Shown: positions 29,277 through 37,376 of the stretch, piece after piece | Layout of the letters: every line of letters begins with the position of its first letter | How positions within the stretch are numbered: position 1 is the stretch's first letter | NCBI GenBank assembly: GCA_965249005.1 | Contig: CBDFLD010000022.1 | Coordinates: forward strand, 310,001-374,000 | DNA from: CBDFLD01 sp965249005 | Lineage (GTDB): Bacteria; Acidobacteriota; UBA6911 | Length of the DNA: 64,000 nt | Reading direction: 5' to 3' | Notes under the pieces: model-generated | What the model was told of the DNA's origin: nothing | Database searches by the model: none | Seen by the model: only the letters and a program-made list of their open reading frames with translations | Program-made: the position numbers and the translations under genes

Positions 29277-30176
29277 CTACGCCGCCTGGCGTAGCTTGTG
29301 CGCCTCGCGTGCCTCGATCGGTGTTTGATAATCGATCTTCTCGAGACGCCAGGTCTTGTTGTACAACTCCACGAACTCGGCCACGGCGGCACGCACCTCC
29401 TGGAGGTTCTGGAAGATTCTCCCGTGGATCGCTTGGTCCTTGAGCGTGCGATTCCACCGCTCCGCAACTCCGTTCGTTTCCGGTTCCTCGACAAAACCGA
29501 AGCTGGGACGGATGCCCCAGCACCGGATCTGGTTGAGGAAGTGATCCGACAGGTACTGGGAGCCGTGGTCCATCCGGAGCGCCAGCCCCCGGGCAACGTC
29601 GGAGTCAATGGAACCATAGAGGCGCAGCAGACCCTGCGAGATCGGCTCCAACGCCGCGAAGCGGCTACCGACCTTGCACACGTGCCACCCCACACACTCC
29701 GCGTTCCAGTGCTCCACCGCCGCGAAAATCCAGACCCACCCGTCATCGAGCGTGAACACCCGCACTCCGTCGGTCCCCCACATCACGTTCGGCGCCAGGG
29801 TGACGATCTTCCCATCGTGTGCCTTCGTTCCACCCTGGCGTCCGCGGTGTGGTGAGAGCAACTCATGCTCTCGCATGACCCGCAGCACCCGCTTGCGCGC
29901 AACCCGGATCCCGTCCAAGATCCGAAGCCGCGCGTGGACCTTACGATGACCCTCGCCCTGGAACGGTGAGCGCTCCAGATCGGCCTGGATCGCCTCCAAA
30001 AGCTTCTCGTCCGACACCTTGGGCTGGGGACCCCGCCGAGTGGGTTCCTCGCCCTCCTGCCGCTTCTGCTCGCTTGTCCGCCGGGCGTAGAGCGCCGAGC
30101 GCGAGCGCTCCCAGGCCTGACACACGCGCTGGATCCCGTAACGTTGACCCGTGGCTTCGGAGATCGTCTCGCTCAT
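29277..30176 (-). CDS. IS3-like OrfB (DDE transposase), copy 2
   Basis: 299 residues, identical in translation to copy 1: Asp in VMWGTDGVRVF, Asp in LRMDHGSQYL, Glu in TNGVAERWNRT. The start overlaps the OrfA stop as ATGA. Intact, so this copy should be able to transpose. Confidence 0.93.
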   Translation of the reverse strand: MSETISEATGQRYGIQRVCQAWERSRSALYARRTSEQKRQEGEEPTRRGPQPKVSDEKLLEAIQADLERSPFQGEGHRKVHARLRILDGIRVARKRVLRVMREHELLSPHRGRQGGTKAHDGKIVTLAPNVMWGTDGVRVFTLDDGWVWIFAAVEHWNAECVGWHVCKVGSRFAALEPISQGLLRLYGSIDSDVARGLALRMDHGSQYLSDHFLNQIRCWGIRPSFGFVEEPETNGVAERWNRTLKDQAIHGRIFQNLQEVRAAVAEFVELYNKTWRLEKIDYQTPIEAREAHKLRQAA

Positions 30177-30589
30177 CGTCGCGACCTCCTCATCGCCAAA
30201 GGGAGGCGCTTCTCCGCCGCCCGGGCGCGATTGCGCAGCAGCTCGATTTCCATGGACAGCTCCCCGATGTGACGCTTCGCAGCGTCGAGCGCCTCCGCCA
30301 ACGGCTCGCCCTGGTGATTCTTCAAGCCGAGCTCGAGCCCGGCCAAGGCCCGCTCCCGCCACTCCTCCAGCCGGTAGATTTCCACGCCCACCTCACGCGA
30401 CAGCGCATCCAGAGATTCGCCCCGCAGCAGTCGCAGCACCACGTCCCGCTTTCGTCCTCCGCTCCAACGCTGCCCCGGCTCCAGAGGCCTCGCCCCGGGC
30501 GCGGCGCCGACGGCCCGAACTCCAGTCGCCCTACGGGCTCCCTCCGTTCCTGCCGTCGCCTTCCACTTCACCCTCTTCGTTCGAACCAT
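30173..30589 (-). CDS. IS3-like OrfA, copy 2
   Basis: 138 residues, identical to copy 1: helix-turn-helix region GGRKRDVVLRLLRGESLDAL, then a helical C-terminus. The preferred ATG follows AAGGAGG by five bases, as in copy 1. Confidence 0.85.
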   Translation of the reverse strand: MVRTKRVKWKATAGTEGARRATGVRAVGAAPGARPLEPGQRWSGGRKRDVVLRLLRGESLDALSREVGVEIYRLEEWRERALAGLELGLKNHQGEPLAEALDAAKRHIGELSMEIELLRNRARAAEKRLPLAMRRSRR

Positions 30590-30652
30590 TTCCACCTCCT
30601 TGGACATCTCATTATCTCTTATTCTGTGTCCAAGAAAACTGGGTCCGACTCA

Positions 30653-30816
30653 CCGATACCACCAGATCCGATGGCGCGCGTTCTCTCGGCGATCTCGTAG
30701 TAGGTGTTGGAGTCCTTGAACATAGGATCGGACCGGTCCTCAAACTGATTTCTTTCCAACCGGCGTGTAAGATTTTGCTTGTCTCGGAGGAGGATTCTGT
30801 GGTTTCTTTTATTCAC
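30653..30816 (-). pseudogene. IS1380-family transposase, N-terminal 55 codons
   Basis: Starts MNKRNHRILLRDKQNL and runs through DSNTYYEIAERTRAIGSGGI to the insertion point of IS3-like copy 2; the frame then continues into IS sequence and stops at 30619. The matching remainder is 27886-29242. Confidence 0.85.
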
Positions 30817-30927
30817 CTGGAATGTGCTCCTTTCGGGATGTCTTGTAAATATATCAAACGCATTTTATCCCGTAACGGCGCACGTTCCAGGGCTTTTCTT
30901 CCTCCTCATGCAAAAAATCACGCTGGA

Positions 30928-31497
30928 CTAAGGGCTAGTCGTGCCCTCCAGGACCTCGTTCAGATTCCCCAACAGCTCAGACAGGCCCTCGTGCTTGCGC
31001 AGCCCCATGCGTATCGACGACTTGACCATCGCCATGACAACCCCCGCCCCGAGACCATGTCCCGCCACGTCCCCCAGGAACAGGTCCGTGATCTCGCCGT
31101 GGTCGATCACGTCGATCAGGTCACCCCCCATCTCGGTCGCTGGGCACGAGAAGCCCAGCGCCTCGATCCGATCATTAGTGAAGCTGACGGGCGGCACTAG
31201 AGTATCGTGGATGTTGCGCGCGAGCGACATCTCGGCCATCAGTCGCACCCTCGTCTTGCCCCGGCTGTCAATAAAAGTTCCGCGATAACCTTTGGTTTGA
31301 ATGACGGAGTCACGCTCCAATAAACGGTAAGCTTTCGCCACCGTCTTGTTGTTAAGCTCCAGGTCGTTCGCAAGCTGCCTAATCGAAGGCAAGGCATCCC
31401 CTGGGCCTATTTTGTCGCAGAGCACGGCCTGCTTTATCTGCCCAATCAATTGAGCAAACACGGGGACTGAGTCGTCGATGTCGATGATTATTTCCAT
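30928..31497 (-). pseudogene. GntR DNA-binding domain fused to N-terminal half of a PP2C/SpoIIE phosphatase (split by IS1380 element)
   Basis: From the ATG at 31497, residues 1-75 are a YtrA-like winged helix (PVFAQLIGQIKQAV, PSIRQLANDLELNNKT, KAYRLLERDSVIQTKGYRGT). After a short linker comes a PP2C/SpoIIE start: AEMSLARNIHDTLVPPV, FSCPATEMGGDLIDVIDHGE and DLFLGDVAGHGLGAG, with the two metal-binding Asp residues. The frame runs to LNEVLEGTTSP and stops at the IS junction; the rest is at 27249-27656. The intact gene would encode about 325 residues: a DNA-binding protein with its own phosphatase. It is the first gene of an operon with the second GntR and the membrane protein. Confidence 0.85.
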
Positions 31498-31516
31498 AAA
31501 ATGTGCTGTCCCATAT

Positions 31517-31538
31517 GTACCCTGTGTTATAAGGGTAC
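31517..31538. promoter_or_regulatory. Perfect inverted repeat, candidate GntR/YtrA operator overlapping a promoter
   Basis: Arms GTACCCT (31517-31523) and AGGGTAC (31532-31538) are exact inverse complements with an 8-base spacer. The repeat lies 20 bases upstream of the ATG of the GntR-PP2C gene. The spacer region read leftward contains TATAAC, a plausible -10 element. Its place and symmetry suit binding of a dimeric GntR protein and autoregulation. The second GntR gene lacks this site. Confidence 0.6.
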
Positions 31539-31721
31539 AACTGGATTGAATTGAATGCAAGCTAAAAAAGTCAAGAACTTCTCAACAAGCGAGATCATGT
31601 TGTTGGGCGGTGCTGAGACCTCAGGGAAATCTGAAATGGCTTTGGGTTAGCAACGATTACGGCCACTTGGATGTAAAACGCCCTAAGCGTCCTCATCCTT
31701 TAGAAAGAAGCTAGATTTTGT

Positions 31722-31747
31722 GGTCAGCGGTGAGGAGGCCGCTGACC
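31722..31747 (+). promoter_or_regulatory. Translational hairpin with Shine-Dalgarno in the loop
   Basis: GGTCAGCGG and CCGCTGACC form a perfect 9-bp stem around the 8-base loop TGAGGAGG, which is the ribosome-binding site; the ATG of the recombinase follows the stem directly. The second copy of the element keeps the structure with one mismatch. The arrangement should limit or tune recombinase translation. Confidence 0.65.
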
Positions 31748-32704
31748 ATGAAGAGAAAGCAGAAAAGAATTTCGAAGAAGACGGCCAGTGCTAGGAGAAG
31801 GCTTCGCCTTCCGGATCTGGATCACGCCAACACAGCAGTGCTCCATAGCTTACGTTCACCCGAGTCGCAGCGCGGGTATCAACACGCTATCGATGAATTC
31901 ATTGGGTGGTATTGCTCGGAACCCCGCCTCTCGTTCAACAAGACCGTCGTTACCTGTTATAGAATTCACCTCGAGGCTCGCCAGCTTGCCCCGGGGACAA
32001 TCAACGTCAGACTCGCCGCGGTGCGTCGGCTCGCATACGAAGCATCAGATTCCGGGCTGCTCAGCCCTGAGCTTGCAGCGGGGATACGGCGCGTGAAGGG
32101 AGCGAAGAAGCTCGGAGTGCGCCTTGGCAAATGGTTGACAGCAGATGAAGCTCGTTCACTCTGTCAGCTTCCAGATGTCGAGACGCTGAAAGGAAAGCGC
32201 GATCGGGCGATCCTAGCGATCCTGTTGGGTTGTGGGCTTCGCCGTCGTGAACTTGCTGAGCTGACCATCGATCACCTGCAGCGAAGGGAAGACCGTTGGG
32301 CCATTGTCGATTTGATCGGGAAGGCGGGGCACGTTCGTACCGTCCCGGTACCAGACTGGGTCAAGCAAACTATTGACGAATGGATGACCGCAGTCGGAAT
32401 CACAAGTGGGAGATTATTTCGATGTGTTTGCAGGGCTGGAACCGCATGGGGCAACGGGATGACAGAGAAGGTCTTGTGGCATATCGTGAAGGAATATGCG
32501 GCGAGGGTTGGTTTACCGAAGATCGCGCCGCACGACCTACGCCGGTCATGTGCTCGCTTGTGTCATGTTGCCGGTGGCGAGTTCGAGCAGATCCAATTCT
32601 TGCTCGGTCACGTTTCGGTGCAAACTACTGAGAAATACCTTGGATGCAGGCAACGTTTCAAGGAGGCGGTCAACGACCACATGGGCATTGAGCCCATGCC
32701 CTGA
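31748..32704 (+). CDS. Tyrosine recombinase / phage-type integrase
   Basis: 318 residues. A basic N-terminus (KRKQKRISKKTASARRRLRL) and SAM-like core-binding domain (about 30-115) precede the catalytic domain with all active residues: Arg in LGCGLRRRELAEL, Lys in IGKAGHVRTVPVP, HxxR in PHDLRRSCARLCH, His in FLLGHVSVQTTEKYLG and the final Tyr in the same segment. It should carry out site-specific recombination. The start is the ATG right after the leader hairpin. It may mobilise its own element and, in trans, the deletion derivative at 45.8 kb. Confidence 0.93.
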   Translation: MKRKQKRISKKTASARRRLRLPDLDHANTAVLHSLRSPESQRGYQHAIDEFIGWYCSEPRLSFNKTVVTCYRIHLEARQLAPGTINVRLAAVRRLAYEASDSGLLSPELAAGIRRVKGAKKLGVRLGKWLTADEARSLCQLPDVETLKGKRDRAILAILLGCGLRRRELAELTIDHLQRREDRWAIVDLIGKAGHVRTVPVPDWVKQTIDEWMTAVGITSGRLFRCVCRAGTAWGNGMTEKVLWHIVKEYAARVGLPKIAPHDLRRSCARLCHVAGGEFEQIQFLLGHVSVQTTEKYLGCRQRFKEAVNDHMGIEPMP

Positions 32705-32739
32705 TTGTTGCCAGAAGACATTTGGTACGTCGCCGGGAC

Positions 32740-32815
32740 GGTTTGCCGACTATCCGTCCATTGATCTGGATCATCAAACGAAAAAGGTACTAAGGCTGGT
32801 TGCAGGCGGCAAACC
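32740..32815. repeat. Long imperfect inverted repeat downstream of the recombinase gene
   Basis: GGTTTGCCG (32740-32748) and CGGCAAACC (32807-32815) are exact inverse complements 58 bases apart; the interior has a small palindrome (TGATC-TG-GATCA). The outer arms are nearly conserved in the copy at 46 kb while the interior has diverged, suggesting that the folded structure matters. A candidate recombination site or transcription terminator. Confidence 0.6.
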
Positions 32816-32943
32816 TCACTGCGACCCAGGGACTGGAAATGATTCACGGCTGGTTACGGGATGTTCTCCACATTTCACAACTCTGATTTCCTAAACAGTG
32901 TAATGTCCGCCGTACTTGAACTCCGGAACAGCCAGTGGAGTCG

Positions 32944-33312
32944 GCATAAGGTATAAGGCACAGAAGCAGGTGGCGGTGACCTACCCGAGACTCGAGCCCA
33001 AAACACGTCTAATTTCGCCTATCCGCTGAATTACCGGCCACGCCGTTCGGCCACGGCGAGCACTCTCAAGGAAGTGTGCTGCCTTCAGGAGGCCGTTGAC
33101 CGGTTTCATGAACCAGACCGTCTCGTGCGTCTGAACGAAATCAGTCCGACCGGGAGCGTTCTCTGGTTTCCGCTACAAACTATGCGAGTTGGGTAGATCT
33201 GAGCACATCCGTCGAGCAGGACGGCACTAGCGGCACCTTTGTCAAGGGAGGAGACCGGGCAGATCACATTGCCCACATCACTTCGCTGCGCGAGCGAATG
33301 GGCTGGTAGATC
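32944..33312. other. Intergenic region between the recombinase element and the CadC-like gene
   Basis: About 370 bases with no recognised gene. The minus strand at about 32975-33045 has weak tRNA-like segments (TCAGCGGATAG, CTCGAG-type loop, GTGGCC pairing with GGTCAC) but no proper anticodon or T arm. Confidence 0.4.
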
Positions 33313-35181
33313 TCAAGGGAGGCCGATGCGAGCAATGAGTTCCTGATATCTCGGATCTGAACGTAGCTGCTCGTACTCGGGCCCGACCTTGAGCCACACC
33401 AGGTACCGAGACCGAAGGCGGAACGCTTCTTCTAGCCACCGGAACGCCTCGTCCTTCTGTCCCAGACCGGCATAGATTGTGGCGATGAAGGCCGGCGACA
33501 AATACCTTCCTTTCCCGCGTTCTTGCAGCTCCTGCAGCCGTGCCTCGGCCTCGGATCTTCGGCCCGTCAGAGCGTAGGTATAGCCCAACGAGGCAAGGGA
33601 GACGCTGTTCCGATCTGAGAGGTCGACTGCGTTTTGAAACGCTGCCGTGGCCTTGGCGTAGTCTCCCTGCTTCGCATGTAGGTTGCCGAGCACCCAATGC
33701 GTTCCCCAGAATCCACCGTCGAGTTCGAAAGCCTCGGAGATTTCGGCAGAAGCTTCCTCAAAGCGACCCGCGTGGACCAATTGCATCGCCAGATTCGTGA
33801 TCGCCCCCTTTGAGATCGGGTCGAGTTCGCGCGCACGCCTTGCCTGGAGAACAGCTTCGTCACCTCGTCCCATAGCCTCGAGATAGAGGCTGTACCAGAA
33901 GTGTGCCTGAGCGTAACTCGGGTTGAGCTCCAAAGCGCGTAGGAAGCTCTCCTCTGCACCCGCAAAGTCCCACTCGTACTTCAGGCGGACCATTCCCAGC
34001 ACGGCCTGCGCTTCGGCGAGCCCTGCGTCCAATCCGAGCGCCTTGTATGCCAACTCCCGGGCCTTCGGCATGGCTTCGTCTGGGGGGAGAACTTCGAGAC
34101 CGTGACCTGCAAGGAGACACTGACAGCTGGCGAGGCCAGCATAAGCGCGGGCGTAAGAAGGGTCCTCAGCGATCGCCAACCGAAAGTAATCGGTTGCCCG
34201 GTAAAACCCCTTCTCGGTACCCTGGTCGCGGAAGTGCCGGGCCTTCAGGTAGGCGTTGTGCGCGGCTCGACTCTTGGTCGGCGGCGCCGCTTGGCCGTTC
34301 GGGGGAGGGATAACCGCCGACGCCAGGGAGACACTCGTGCGCAGCGCTACATCCCGTTGGACGCTGAAGACGTCATCGAGCGTCCGGTTGTAGCTTTCGG
34401 CCCACAGCGGCGTCTGATGGTCCACCTGAACCAGCTGGATGGTAATCCGCAGCTGGTCCAACTTCTGACGCACGCTCCCCTCCAGGATGTAGTCTACCCC
34501 CAACTCCTCACCGATAGACCGGATACCCTTATCCGTCGTCTTGTAAGGCATCACCGAGGTCCGGGCGATCACGCCCAGTTTGGATGAGCTCAGTTGACCC
34601 AACTCGAAGATCATCTCTTCAGTCAGTCCGTCGGCGATATAGTCCTCGGCCGGGTCGCCGCCGATGTTCTTGAACGGCAGCACAGCCAGCATGATCTGGT
34701 CCGGGGCCGGCTCGGAGGGAGTCCGCGAGAACCAGAGCGCCGAGCCAAATACAGCTGCCAGAATCAGCGCCCCAGCCGCCCACTTGAGAACCCGAGATCG
34801 CGGGGGCAGTCGAGGCGAAGACGTCCCCTCCACAACTCTCGCCACCTCCTGTACCGGGGCCACGAAGCGATAGCCGCGCCGTTTGATGGTTTCAAGGAAA
34901 CGCGGATTCTCCGCCGAGTCGCCGAGGGCGATCCGGATCTTGTTGATCGTGCTGTTGAGCCGATGGTCGAGGTCACCGTAGGCGTCGCCCGGCAACAGCT
35001 GTGTCTCGATCTCTTCGCGGGTGACGAGGTCGCCGGGGCGCTCGAGCAGCAGGCCGAGAAGCCGCAACGGCTGCTCCTGCAACGACACCTTAACGCCGTG
35101 GTGACGCAACTCACCGGTGTGAAGGTCTAACTCGAAGACCCCAAACCCCAAAACCCGTTGCCGTTGGCCGGGTTGCGTCAT
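33313..35181 (-). CDS. CadC-like transcriptional regulator: winged helix, membrane span, TPR
   Basis: 622 residues. Residues about 10-112 form an OmpR/PhoB-type winged helix (GVFELDLHTGELRHHG, LLERPGDLVTREEIETQLLP, NKIRIALGDSAENPRFLETI, RRGYRFVAPV). A single membrane span follows (KWAAGALILAAVFGSALWF, about 133-151), then a conserved region with VLPFKNIGGDPAEDYIADGL and about six TPR-like repeats to the C-terminus. This is the membrane-anchored CadC/TolB-like layout common in Acidobacteriota. Target genes are unknown; the haemoglobin gene is transcribed divergently and is an obvious candidate. Confidence 0.88.
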   Translation of the reverse strand: MTQPGQRQRVLGFGVFELDLHTGELRHHGVKVSLQEQPLRLLGLLLERPGDLVTREEIETQLLPGDAYGDLDHRLNSTINKIRIALGDSAENPRFLETIKRRGYRFVAPVQEVARVVEGTSSPRLPPRSRVLKWAAGALILAAVFGSALWFSRTPSEPAPDQIMLAVLPFKNIGGDPAEDYIADGLTEEMIFELGQLSSSKLGVIARTSVMPYKTTDKGIRSIGEELGVDYILEGSVRQKLDQLRITIQLVQVDHQTPLWAESYNRTLDDVFSVQRDVALRTSVSLASAVIPPPNGQAAPPTKSRAAHNAYLKARHFRDQGTEKGFYRATDYFRLAIAEDPSYARAYAGLASCQCLLAGHGLEVLPPDEAMPKARELAYKALGLDAGLAEAQAVLGMVRLKYEWDFAGAEESFLRALELNPSYAQAHFWYSLYLEAMGRGDEAVLQARRARELDPISKGAITNLAMQLVHAGRFEEASAEISEAFELDGGFWGTHWVLGNLHAKQGDYAKATAAFQNAVDLSDRNSVSLASLGYTYALTGRRSEAEARLQELQERGKGRYLSPAFIATIYAGLGQKDEAFRWLEEAFRLRSRYLVWLKVGPEYEQLRSDPRYQELIARIGLP

Positions 35182-35569
35182 TTGGAGCCTTTCGAGAAAG
35201 CGCAGCGGGGTTCCGTTGAAAAGTGATAAGGCCTGTATATAACAGAACGGTTCCCACTGATCAAGCCGGGCTCAGCCTTGTGGTGCCCTTAGCGTCGAGC
35301 CTGCCGTTCCCTGTTGTGCTGGTAGCGATGGCCGGACAATCTCTCTCGATCCTTCTCCAGCAAGAACTGCAGAGATGAGACCCCATCGGTAGTCCCTTTT
35401 TCACTAGGGGTTACGAGGTGATGTGTAATGAACCTAACGATGACCTCTAGAGTATTGCCATTAGTGTGCATCTGTCTTCTGATGCGCACCTGTCGTCCAA
35501 ATATCCATGCAGAGGATACAACCGCGAAAACCTTGTCGGCGGAATGGCCGCAAGAAAAAGGAGGAGAAC
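35182..35569. other. Divergent intergenic region
   Basis: About 390 bases between the CadC-like gene and the haemoglobin gene, carrying a candidate leftward promoter (35236-35264). No small gene was recognised. Confidence 0.45.
35236..35264 (-). promoter_or_regulatory. Candidate sigma-70-type promoter of the CadC-like gene
   Basis: On the minus strand TTGATC (35264-35259) and TATATA (35241-35236) are separated by exactly 17 bases, and lie 55-83 bases upstream of the start codon. Each hexamer matches the consensus at four positions. Confidence 0.45.
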
Positions 35570-36025
35570 ATGCACAGCCGTTACCTATCAACAGTCATCG
35601 GAGTTATCACAGTCGGCGCTTTGCTGAGTGGACCAGCCCTAGGCCAGTCGGCGATGGAGAAGTCGCTTTACGAGCGACTCGGCGGTTACGAGGCCATCTC
35701 GGCAGTCGTGAACGACTTCGCCGAGAAGCTTTTCACCGATCCGAAAGTCGGGCCTTTTTTCAAGGGAATGGGTACGGACACCCGAAAGTCGTTCATCCAG
35801 AAGAACATCAATCTGGTCTGCAACGTAACGGGCGGGCCGTGCAAGGTCATCAGCCGAGATGCCAAAACCGTTCACGGAGGGCTGGGCATCACAGAGGCAG
35901 AATTCAACATCGTTGCCGGACACCTAGTGGATACCCTCGACAAATTCAAGGTGCCTGCCAAGGAGAAGCAGGAGCTGATCGCGATCATCGACACGCTGAA
36001 GCCTGACATCGTTGAGAAGAGCTGA
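35570..36025 (+). CDS. Secreted group I truncated haemoglobin
   Basis: 151 residues from an ATG preceded by AGGAGG. A signal peptide (STVIGVITVGALLSGPALGQ) is followed by a 2-on-2 globin of group I: LYERLGGYEAISAVVNDFAE, FFKGMG, and the proximal His in AKTVHGGLGITEAEF. At the B10 position, normally Tyr in the NO-dioxygenase trHbN, the sequence reads NDFA rather than DFY, so oxygen stabilisation may differ. Likely periplasmic; roles in NO or oxygen handling are inferred from the family. The cytochrome P460 gene follows 170 bases downstream on the same strand. Confidence 0.88.
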   Translation: MHSRYLSTVIGVITVGALLSGPALGQSAMEKSLYERLGGYEAISAVVNDFAEKLFTDPKVGPFFKGMGTDTRKSFIQKNINLVCNVTGGPCKVISRDAKTVHGGLGITEAEFNIVAGHLVDTLDKFKVPAKEKQELIAIIDTLKPDIVEKS

Positions 36026-36197
36026 GCCTGAAAAGGAGAATCGAAACTCCATCCGTAGATCTCAAGACCGAGGGTTTATCTGTTCAATAGTCAAACACTG
36101 CTGCTCGATTACTCCCGGAGGCCGGTGACGGCCGCTAGAGCCATTGACGCGAGAACCAGCGGGCAGCGGTGTTTGGTCTCTAACGAAGGAGTGCAAC

Positions 36198-37355
36198 ATG
36201 AAACACCGATTTCCGTATCTTCTTACGAATGTGCTATGGGCGGGCGGGATCATCATGATTGCGATGGTTGCGGTTCACTTTGCTCCGAAGACCGCCGTCA
36301 TCGCGGCCCCTGGTCCACCGCTGCAAGCCAAACCCTATTCTTTCGACAATGATGGCCGCTTGATCCGGCCCGTGGGCTATCGGGAATGAGTGTACGTGGG
36401 AACACCGCTCACTCCCAATGACCTGAATCCTCCTGAGGCGTCTTTCCCCGAGTTTCATAATGTCTACATCGACCCTGTGAGCTACGCGCATTACAGTGAG
36501 ACGGGCAACTTCCGGGAAGGCACGATCATCATCAAAGAGCTGGTTAGTGTCGGATCGAAAGCCGCGGTCAGCGGAAAAGGCTATTTCATGGGTGAGTTCG
36601 TCGGACTGGAAGCCACCATCAAAGATGCTGTACGTTTCCCGAATGAGCCGGGCAACTGGGCCTACTTCAGCTTCGGTCACTCGTACCCACTGGCCAAGGT
36701 ATCGGAAGCGTTTCCCGCAGGGGCCTGCAATGCGTGCCACGAAGCATCGGCTCAGGACGATTGGGTGTTTACCCAATACTATCCGGTGCTCGTTGCGGCC
36801 AAGGGCAGTACGGGCAGCGCCAGCGCTGAGGCCATGACGAAAGACTCGGAAGAATTTAAAGCGATCGCGAGTACCATGACAGGGGCAACGGGAGCCATTC
36901 TTCAGCCCACGGCCGAGACCGGATCGGCGGACAGCATAGTCCCCACGGATAGTGCGGCGCTTCATAAATTTCTCAAAGAAGGGAAGTACAAGAAGTTTCC
37001 TGCCCAAGAGTCCGCTTCTCACCCCAGCCGGGGACCCCACGCCAAGTTCGGATGGCCAGTGCGCGTGTTCCTCGATGCCAAGACGGACGCCGCTTTGAAA
37101 ACAGGGCAGGCGTCTCTTCCCGCTGGATCTTCGCTCGTCAAGGAGATGTACACTGATGCCGGCGTACTTCAGGGTTGGGCGGTGATGGTCAAAACGCAAC
37201 CCGATAGCGCCGGTGGACAAGGTTGGTTCTGGTACGAGACCACGAACGTGAACGATAGCTCGCACATCGTAGCGTCCGGAAACGGTGTCCCGCTCTGCTT
37301 CGGATGCCACTCGGCGGGACACGATTTCGTGCTGACTGGCTATCCGCTCCAGTAG
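36198..37355 (+). pseudogene. Cytochrome P460-family protein with in-frame UGA at an expected Trp
   Basis: From the ATG at 36198 (AAGGAG upstream) the frame gives a signal/anchor (NVLWAGGIIMIAMVAVHFA) and RLIRPVGYRE, then TGA at 36387-36389, then VYVGTPLTPNDLNPPEASFP to 37355. Family members read GYREWVYVGTPLTPNDLN, so TGG has become TGA. Two haem-c motifs follow: CNACH and CFGCH. P460 cytochromes oxidise hydroxylamine or bind NO. Options are pseudogene, sequence error, readthrough, or reinitiation at the next codon (GTG), which would give a 321-residue protein without export signal. The complete product is about 385 residues. Confidence 0.85.
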
Positions 37356-37376
37356 GATGCCCTGTTGTTTGCCTTT

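Larger units (their letters stand above)
29243..30652 (-). mobile_element. IS3-like insertion sequence, copy 2 (1410 bp), with 15-bp flanking direct repeats
   Basis: Same termini and length as copy 1, inverted orientation. The direct repeat CCGATACCACCAGAT occurs at 29228-29242 and 30653-30667, directly outside the ends. Deleting the IS plus one repeat restores the IS1380 transposase frame, which proves the repeat is a target-site duplication. Confidence 0.93.
27657..30934 (-). mobile_element. IS1380-type element, itself interrupted by IS3-like copy 2
   Basis: Left end CCCAAAATAAGCG; right end, read inward, CCCTTAGTCCAGCG: imperfect terminal repeats. The direct repeat CTAGT (extendable to GGGCTAGT) flanks both sides (27649-27656 and 30932-30939). 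Without the nested 1410-bp IS and one 15-bp duplication the element is about 1.85 kb, normal for IS1380. It splits the GntR-PP2C gene. Confidence 0.85.
31677..32943 (+). mobile_element. Tyrosine-recombinase element (full-length copy)
   Basis: Comparison with the shorter copy at 45780-46261 defines the limits: similarity starts at AACGCCCTA and ends at AGTGGAGTCG, after which flanks differ. The element contains an upstream leader with hairpin, one recombinase gene, and about 240 bases of conserved 3' sequence with a long inverted repeat. There are no terminal inverted repeats and no obvious target duplication, unlike an IS. Confidence 0.7.

Noticed and set aside
23556..30652. Composite transposon bounded by the two IS3-like copies
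   Set aside because: Each copy has its own complete, different target duplication, so they inserted independently.
32740..32815. Integron attC site
   Set aside because: Outer arms read GTTTGCC/GGCAAAC, opposite to the RYYYAAC...GTTRRRY order of attC, and no integron integrase-specific insert was seen in the recombinase.
32975..33050. tRNA-like sequence on the minus strand near the recombinase element
   Set aside because: The ends pair (GTGGCC with GGTCAC) and a D-loop-like TCAGCGGATAG is present, but no 5-bp T stem and no 7-base anticodon loop can be formed.
36198..37355. Selenocysteine at the UGA of P460
   Set aside because: The family has Trp there, and no hairpin resembling a SECIS element was seen just after the UGA.
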